Below, piece by piece: positions 59,238 through 64,000 of a DNA stretch of 64,000 nucleotides. Below the pieces are notes generated by a model that made no database searches, had not been told where the DNA came from, and worked only from the letters and a program-made list of their open reading frames with translations. Where the stretch lies: positions 299,023 through 363,022 of the forward strand of contig NZ_JAJKFV010000011.1 in NCBI RefSeq assembly GCF_020966775.1, in the 5' to 3' direction. The position numbers and the translations under genes were made by a program. The number at the start of each line of letters is the position of its first letter. Position 1 is the first letter of the stretch. Source of the DNA: Rhodopirellula halodulae. GTDB taxonomy: Bacteria > Planctomycetota > Planctomycetia > Pirellulales > Pirellulaceae.

Positions 59238-59758
59238 GGCCGGTCCTCTTCGCGGAGCACCATTTGCCAAACGCCCGCTTCATCGCGAGAGAGCTGATAG
59301 GTCGACTGCAGAAACTCGCCTCGGTAGTGCGACTCTATCACTAGCCAGCGATCAGCGTCTTCTTGCAGATAACGCACTCGACCGTTTGCGAACGTGAATT
59401 CGCGCGTCGGATAATGATTGATTGTTCGTGACGCGACCACGCCGAGTTCATCGGACGTCTCCTCCAGCGGAGTAAGCCAAAATGGATCGACCAACCCGGA
59501 AAGTTCATCCTGAGGCGGCAGGTCTCGAACCTCGGTGGTGTTTTTGAAGTTGTACATGGCCGGAATCGGCGTCTGCACCGCCCACTGCACAAACGATGGC
59601 GTCCGCAGATGAAATCGGTTCATCGTGGAGTGAATAATGGGTGGGCACCACGGCATCAACAACAACCATCCCGCCACCAAAACCGCGACGCTCATCAGCA
59701 GACGATAACCCCAATCGGGTTTCGACGTTGAGCGGCTGGATTCTTCGGAAGACTGCAT
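59234..59758 (-). CDS. small membrane-anchored hypothetical protein
   Basis: A 174-residue protein with one N-terminal membrane span (LLMSVAVLVAGWLLLMPW) and a soluble C-terminal part expected outside the cytoplasm. The soluble part is rich in beta-type sequence (REFTFANGRVRYLQEDADRW, LQSTYQLSRDEAGVWQM). No family is recognised. It leads the operon with the multi-span protein and the hydrolase and overlaps the former by four bases, so it is likely a partner of that membrane protein. Confidence 0.75.
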   Translation of the reverse strand: MQSSEESSRSTSKPDWGYRLLMSVAVLVAGWLLLMPWCPPIIHSTMNRFHLRTPSFVQWAVQTPIPAMYNFKNTTEVRDLPPQDELSGLVDPFWLTPLEETSDELGVVASRTINHYPTREFTFANGRVRYLQEDADRWLVIESHYRGEFLQSTYQLSRDEAGVWQMVLREEDRP

Positions 59759-59971
59759 GGCCCCGACGCCAATTGATGTGGTGCATCGACTTGATCGACT
59801 TGGACCGCGAAACGATCTGCTGTCGAAAGATACTGAAACGTACCCTATCCACCATCATCGGCAGTTTTCGCGTCCGATCTGCGACTTCCCACCGCCCCTG
59901 AACCCGAGCCCTCCGCCAGCCCAAACCGGTTGTGCGGATTGTAGCGGCGGGCGACTTCCTGCCTCTGCAGG

Positions 59972-61465
59972 TCACATCTTGGCAATCAGATCCATCAGCA
60001 ATTGCCGGACTGCCTGCGGCGAAGCGTTGGGATTTTTCTTCTTGGCTTGACCGATCAAGGCCCCCACGGCCTGCTGCTTGCCACCTTTCACGTCCTCAAC
60101 GACTTGTGGATTGGCCGCCAACAATTCCTGGCACAGCGATTCCAATGCGTCGTCGTCAACGGCTTCGATCCCCAACGATTTGGTCGCTTGCTCGATCGAT
60201 TCATCGTGTGTCAGCAAATGTTCAAACACATCGCGAGCTCGATTGTTGTCAAGCTTACCGTCGCTGATCATGCGAATCAGTTCGCCCAACTTCTCTGCCG
60301 AAACCGGAAATTCGCGAATGTCGACGTCGCGATCTTTCATCGTTCGCATAACGTCTTGCATCATCCAGGAGGATGTCCGACGTCCATCACCACTGACACC
60401 CGCCGCGGTTTCAAAATAATCGATCAAGGCAGGCCCTTGATTGACGATCACATCGGCATCGTAAGGTTTGATCCCGTGCTGCGTTTGCAAACGTTCGCGA
60501 GTGACCGCCGGCAATTCGCCTAGCGTTTGCGAAATGGAGTCCACGAAATCACGCGGCAATCGCACGGGCAACAAGTCCGGATCGGGGAAGTACCGGTAAT
60601 CGGCCGACTCTTCCTTCTCACGCTGGGCAAACGTTTGCTCGGCCGAATCATCCCATCCGCGGGTCGTTTTCGGAGCATCGTCGATGGTTTGCCGGTTTTC
60701 TTCCCATGCGATCAGTTGACGCTGCACCTCGTAGTCGATCGCCCGCTGGACGTTTCGGAAGCTGTTCAGGTTTTTGATTTCGACGATCGGAGTTGCGATC
60801 TTCTTGCCTTCCACATCAACGTGCAAGTTCACGTTGGCGTCGACACGAAGGCTGCCTTCCTGCATCTCGCAGTCCGACACATTCAGGTGCGTCAGCAACA
60901 ACTTTAGCTCGCCGAGGTAAGCCTTGGCTTCTTCGGCCGAGCGAAGGTCGGGCTGGCTGACAATTTCCAAAAGCGGCGTGCCGCATCGGTTCAGATCGAT
61001 TTTGGTATCGCTGACTCCGGACGCTTCATCATGCATGCTTTTGCCGGCGTCCTCCTCCAAGTGAGCGCGTACGATCCCGATCCGACGTTCCGTTTCGCCT
61101 TCGTCGGTGCTGATCTCCAAATGACCATCGGCACAGATCGGTAAATCAAACTGACTGATCTGATACCCCTTCGGCAAATCGGGATAGAAGTACTGCTTTC
61201 GATCCCATTTGGTCAGCGGAGGGATATCGCAGTTGAGCGCCAAACCAGTTTTGACCGACAACGCGATTGCTTCACGGTTCATGACTGGCAACGCACCGGG
61301 CATTCCCAAACAAACCGGGCACACCTGCGTGTTGGGAGGAGCCCCGAACTCGGTGGTGCAACCACAGAACAATTTGGTTTGCGTTTTCAGTTGGACGTGG
61401 ACTTCCAACCCGATGATGGTGGTCACAGGGTATTTCTGGCAGGCCAAAATCGCGGAGGCGGTCAT
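59972..61465 (-). CDS. gatB: aspartyl/glutamyl-tRNA amidotransferase subunit B
   Basis: Binds mischarged Glu-tRNA-Gln (or Asp-tRNA-Asn) and activates it for amidation by GatA. The 497-residue protein has the zinc-binding start IIGLEVHVQLKTQTKLFC with Cys pairs in FCGCTTEF and CPVCLGMPGA, the kinase-fold blocks KGYQISQFDLPICADG and LEEDAGKSMHDE, and the C-terminal YqeY-like helical domain (residues 350-497). It implies that Gln-tRNA or Asn-tRNA is made indirectly. gatA and gatC are not in the window. It is followed by a 213-bp gap without a gene. Confidence 0.96.
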   Translation of the reverse strand: MTASAILACQKYPVTTIIGLEVHVQLKTQTKLFCGCTTEFGAPPNTQVCPVCLGMPGALPVMNREAIALSVKTGLALNCDIPPLTKWDRKQYFYPDLPKGYQISQFDLPICADGHLEISTDEGETERRIGIVRAHLEEDAGKSMHDEASGVSDTKIDLNRCGTPLLEIVSQPDLRSAEEAKAYLGELKLLLTHLNVSDCEMQEGSLRVDANVNLHVDVEGKKIATPIVEIKNLNSFRNVQRAIDYEVQRQLIAWEENRQTIDDAPKTTRGWDDSAEQTFAQREKEESADYRYFPDPDLLPVRLPRDFVDSISQTLGELPAVTRERLQTQHGIKPYDADVIVNQGPALIDYFETAAGVSGDGRRTSSWMMQDVMRTMKDRDVDIREFPVSAEKLGELIRMISDGKLDNNRARDVFEHLLTHDESIEQATKSLGIEAVDDDALESLCQELLAANPQVVEDVKGGKQQAVGALIGQAKKKNPNASPQAVRQLLMDLIAKM

Positions 61466-61531
61466 GCGTGAAGCCGATGAATCAGGAAAACGAGTGTTCG
61501 TCCGGCAATATCCCGCATCCTTTCGATGGGC

Positions 61532-62395
61532 TCAATCCCCAGCGGATTCACCGAGCCGCGTCACCCAACCCACGAGATCGCGAAAGTAGGGTCTCGGGTC
61601 GGGCTCGAACTCGAAGGTGTGAGCCGCGTTGTCGTAGCAGGTCACCTCACGGTGGACGCCGGCCGTCCGATCGAACCAAGCTCGTGTTTCCTCGTTGTCG
61701 ACGATTCGATCCTTTCCCGCCAACACCAACCAGCTCGGCACAGAGATCTTCTCCGCGATCGCACGGGCCCTACGGGTCAGCTTGCGATCCTCCAACGCGA
61801 AGCGAACCGACACTTTCCGCAGTGTCAGTGAATCCTTTCGAATGAACTCTTGCCAGCGCTGGACGCCCGTGAACAACGACGGGTCCTTAAGCGGAATGGG
61901 AACACGCAAGCGGGCCAATCCCGCCCGAGCCAAACCGCCCAAGATCGCGTACTTGGCCGGAGACGGAAACTGAGCGGCATGAATTCCGGGGCAAATCAGA
62001 GCCAAACCGTCAAGCAAATCCGGACGCTCCGCCGCCAACACCGCAGCCAGCTTTCCTCCCCAGCTGATCCCGCCCAGGACCAGTGGTACATCGCGTGGTT
62101 GTGACTCCAAAAAGTAAACCAGATCATCGATCCACAACCGCCAATCGCTCACATCGCCGCGACGATCTGGGTTTCCCCCAGAGCCTCGCCGATCCAAAAA
62201 CCGGACGTCTACCGATGCATTCGCCAGCGCGTCACAACTGGCCAAGTACCAACCTGAATGGCTGACGATGCCGTGCACAAACACAACGCGTGCTCGCGGT
62301 TTGCCCACGGCCCAACGTCGCGACATCAACAATGCTCCGTCGTCACCATCGACCATTTCGATTCGCCCGCGTTGCGAGTCGGCATGCAGACTCAT
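61532..62395 (-). CDS. alpha/beta hydrolase, lysophospholipase-like
   Basis: A protein of about 287 residues. The start at 62395 (MSLHADSQRG) overlaps the stop of the enolase-superfamily gene (ATGA); a longer frame upstream lies inside that gene. Signature parts are VVFVHGIVSHSGWYLASC, VRFLDRRGSGGNPDRRGD, the elbow LVLGGISWGGKLAAVLA with Ser near 117, LVLAGKDRIVDNEET with the acidic residue, and the His in YDNAAHTFEFE. The arrangement resembles monoacylglycerol lipase or lysophospholipase. The operon context with a dipeptide-epimerase-like protein suggests a shared catabolic or cell-wall role. Confidence 0.87.
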   Translation of the reverse strand: MSLHADSQRGRIEMVDGDDGALLMSRRWAVGKPRARVVFVHGIVSHSGWYLASCDALANASVDVRFLDRRGSGGNPDRRGDVSDWRLWIDDLVYFLESQPRDVPLVLGGISWGGKLAAVLAAERPDLLDGLALICPGIHAAQFPSPAKYAILGGLARAGLARLRVPIPLKDPSLFTGVQRWQEFIRKDSLTLRKVSVRFALEDRKLTRRARAIAEKISVPSWLVLAGKDRIVDNEETRAWFDRTAGVHREVTCYDNAAHTFEFEPDPRPYFRDLVGWVTRLGESAGD

Positions 62396-63579
62396 GTTGC
62401 CTCGCCCCGTACGACCAAGTGCGACTTTGAGTTGCTTTGCAGCCAATCTTCGCGAATGGTCACACCCAATCCGGGCTTCGTGATCGCGGGAGCCCGACCA
62501 CCGTATCGAAACGTGATGTCCTCTTCCGTCGGCAGTGTGCTCAATAGGTGCCGATCGTAGGACCCTTCCATGTAACGTATGTTGGACACGGAACTGGCCC
62601 AATGACGACCGGCGGCCGAGAGAACACCGGACTCACCTGGATGGCAACCAAGCTGATATCCCAACCCGGCTCGTTTGGCCAAAGCTGCCAAACGCAGACA
62701 ACTCAAAAAACCACCGCATTTGGACAAGCGAAGATTGAACAGGTCGCAGGTTTGACTCGCTATCGCATGCTCCGCGTCCACAAGACTGGTGAGTGATTCG
62801 TCCAACATCACGGGAACACCAATCGCATCTCGCATCGTCGACAACGCATCGACTTCCGCATGTGCCACTGGCTGTTCGATGCACGTCACACGATACCGCC
62901 GAAGCGGCTCCATTTTGCGAACCACCTCTTCCGGCTTCCATGCTTCATTGGCATCCAAACGCAGATCCACCCCGCGACCGATCCAACGTCGGATTCGGGC
63001 CACGCGAGAGGGATCGTCTTGGCCTTCCACGCCAACTTTGATTTTGCACTGTGCAAACCCATACGCACGCATCTTCAACGCGGACACACGTTCGCTTTTG
63101 GCACCGGAGGAAGTGATGGTGGTGCTGTATCGGACTTGAGACTGAGGCAGATAAATGCCGGCCGCTTCCGGTACATGCTGAACCAAATCACTGATCGGTT
63201 GCCCAAAACATTTTCCAAAGGCATCCAGCAAACTCAATTCCACCGCACATCGCAGCGAATTTGATCCACAACCACGTGGGTTGTCGGTCTGCTTGTGAAA
63301 TTGCAAGGCATCGCAGAGCGTGATCACTTCGTCCCAATTCGACGCCGATAAGTCAAATACAGGATTGAGATTGGAACCTGCCAACTGCTGGAGACATCCT
63401 TCGGGCGTTTCGCCGGTGACATACGGTCGCGGAACGCCTTCTCCCCAACCGATCGTTCCGTCCGCTAATCGACATCGAATCAGCAGGTTGATGCTTTCCG
63501 TGCGAGTGAACGATGCATGCTTGATTTCGCGTTTGAGCGGTAGCGGCACCAAGTACGCCGTGAGCTCAGCAACTCGCAT
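62392..63579 (-). CDS. enolase-superfamily enzyme (muconate lactonising / dipeptide epimerase group)
   Basis: A 395-residue (beta/alpha)8 enzyme. The capping domain ends near residue 130. The barrel has the Lys-x-Lys-type motif AQCKIKVGVE, the metal ligands in LRLDANEAWKP and TCIEQPVAHAEV, and the third ligand and general base region in VPVMLDESLTSLVDA. This layout is closest to MLE-type enzymes and L-Ala-D/L-Glu epimerases. The product cannot be fixed without a specificity analysis. It overlaps the epimerase-type gene upstream by 14 bases and the hydrolase downstream by four. Confidence 0.88.
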   Translation of the reverse strand: MRVAELTAYLVPLPLKREIKHASFTRTESINLLIRCRLADGTIGWGEGVPRPYVTGETPEGCLQQLAGSNLNPVFDLSASNWDEVITLCDALQFHKQTDNPRGCGSNSLRCAVELSLLDAFGKCFGQPISDLVQHVPEAAGIYLPQSQVRYSTTITSSGAKSERVSALKMRAYGFAQCKIKVGVEGQDDPSRVARIRRWIGRGVDLRLDANEAWKPEEVVRKMEPLRRYRVTCIEQPVAHAEVDALSTMRDAIGVPVMLDESLTSLVDAEHAIASQTCDLFNLRLSKCGGFLSCLRLAALAKRAGLGYQLGCHPGESGVLSAAGRHWASSVSNIRYMEGSYDRHLLSTLPTEEDITFRYGGRAPAITKPGLGVTIREDWLQSNSKSHLVVRGEAT

Positions 63580-64000
63580 TTTCGTCCGCCCACTTCAAAG
63601 CGTCTTGGATTCCTTCGCGAAAATCGACCTTCGGTTGATAGCCCAACAATCGCTTCGCCTTTTCGATGCTGAAGTCCAAATTGAGCGTCATGAATTTCAT
63701 GGTCGCTCCGGTCAACAACGGCGGTTCACTGGCACCACGCAGGCGACCGTAGGTTTCCAATACCGGACGAGCCATTTTCGCGAACCACAACGGAACGCGT
63801 TTGGGCGGTGGCAGCTCCAAGTAGTCGGCCACCGCGCCGAGAAACTCTTCCCGAGTGACCAAACGCTCATCCCGAATGTTGAACGTTTCGCCCACGGCCT
63901 CGTCTCGTTGCATGCACAAGAACAGACCGTCGATCAAGTTGTCGATGCAGGTATTGTTGAGCTTCCGCTGGCCGTCACCGATCATGCGAATCGTTCCGTT
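63566..64000 (-). CDS. NAD-dependent epimerase/dehydratase, 5' end outside window
   Basis: Only the C-terminal part (about 145 residues) is present; the gene continues past the right edge. The tail NTCIDNLIDGLFLCMQRDEA, then GETFNIRDERLVTREEFLGA and SIEKAKRLLGYQPKVDFREG is typical of extended SDR sugar epimerases and 3-beta-HSD-like proteins. The Rossmann fold and active site lie outside. It overlaps the enolase-superfamily gene by 14 bases, so it heads the same operon. Confidence 0.88.
   Translation of the reverse strand, partial: NGTIRMIGDGQRKLNNTCIDNLIDGLFLCMQRDEAVGETFNIRDERLVTREEFLGAVADYLELPPPKRVPLWFAKMARPVLETYGRLRGASEPPLLTGATMKFMTLNLDFSIEKAKRLLGYQPKVDFREGIQDALKWADENASC

Overview
The window looks like chromosomal DNA of a marine planctomycete of the Rhodopirellula type. 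The supporting signs are moderate GC, many ORFs without a clear Shine-Dalgarno site, large secreted proteins of unknown function, a Tat-exported Gfo/Idh/MocA oxidoreductase, NHL and PQQ-type propellers, paired clpP genes, a very long SecA, and a Kdo transferase that implies LPS. The assignment rests on gene content and family resemblance only; no search was run.

Positions 1-22,800 hold a surface-polysaccharide locus, all on the minus strand and so read from right to left: BY-kinase/chain-length regulator (22758), polyprenyl-phosphate sugar transferase, a four-helix-bundle gene, GDP-mannose 4,6-dehydratase, GT4, sugar epimerase, Wzx-like flippase, Wzy-like polymerase, GT4, two hexapeptide acyltransferases, GT4, a UDP-glucuronate-epimerase-like gene with two frameshifts, a WcaF-like acetyltransferase, GT2, a wrecked GT2 and an acyltransferase 3. 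Together these form a Wzx/Wzy-dependent pathway: a lipid-linked, acylated oligosaccharide is built in the cytoplasm, flipped, polymerised and length-controlled. Two insertion sequences sit in it: an IS5-type element with a CTAG duplication inside the GT2 pseudogene, and an IS4/IS701-like element with an ACCT duplication just before a GT4 start. Three different 7-bp tandem arrays lie in or beside the locus, one touching the gmd start codon.

Positions 22,800-27,500 are repeat-rich and gene-poor: a 188-bp tandem duplication and a dense cluster of short palindromes around the oxidoreductase and an RlmA-like rRNA methyltransferase. Several palindrome families with unrelated stems share a GTAG tetranucleotide at the hairpin foot, the hallmark of REP elements mobilised by RAYT transposases.

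Positions 27,500-64,000 are mostly housekeeping and envelope genes: SNF2 helicase, HtrA protease, two TPR proteins, Nif3-like protein, SecA with two kinds of extra sequence, waaA, holB, rpiB, a YrdC-phosphatase fusion, NHL lipoprotein, SGNH hydrolase, clpP1-clpP2, a tRNA-Glu-like gene with an abnormal anticodon arm, argH, a large unknown exported protein, a PQQ-like propeller, two GNAT-fold proteins, a coupled hydrolase/membrane operon, gatB, and a coupled epimerase/enolase-superfamily/hydrolase operon running off the right edge.
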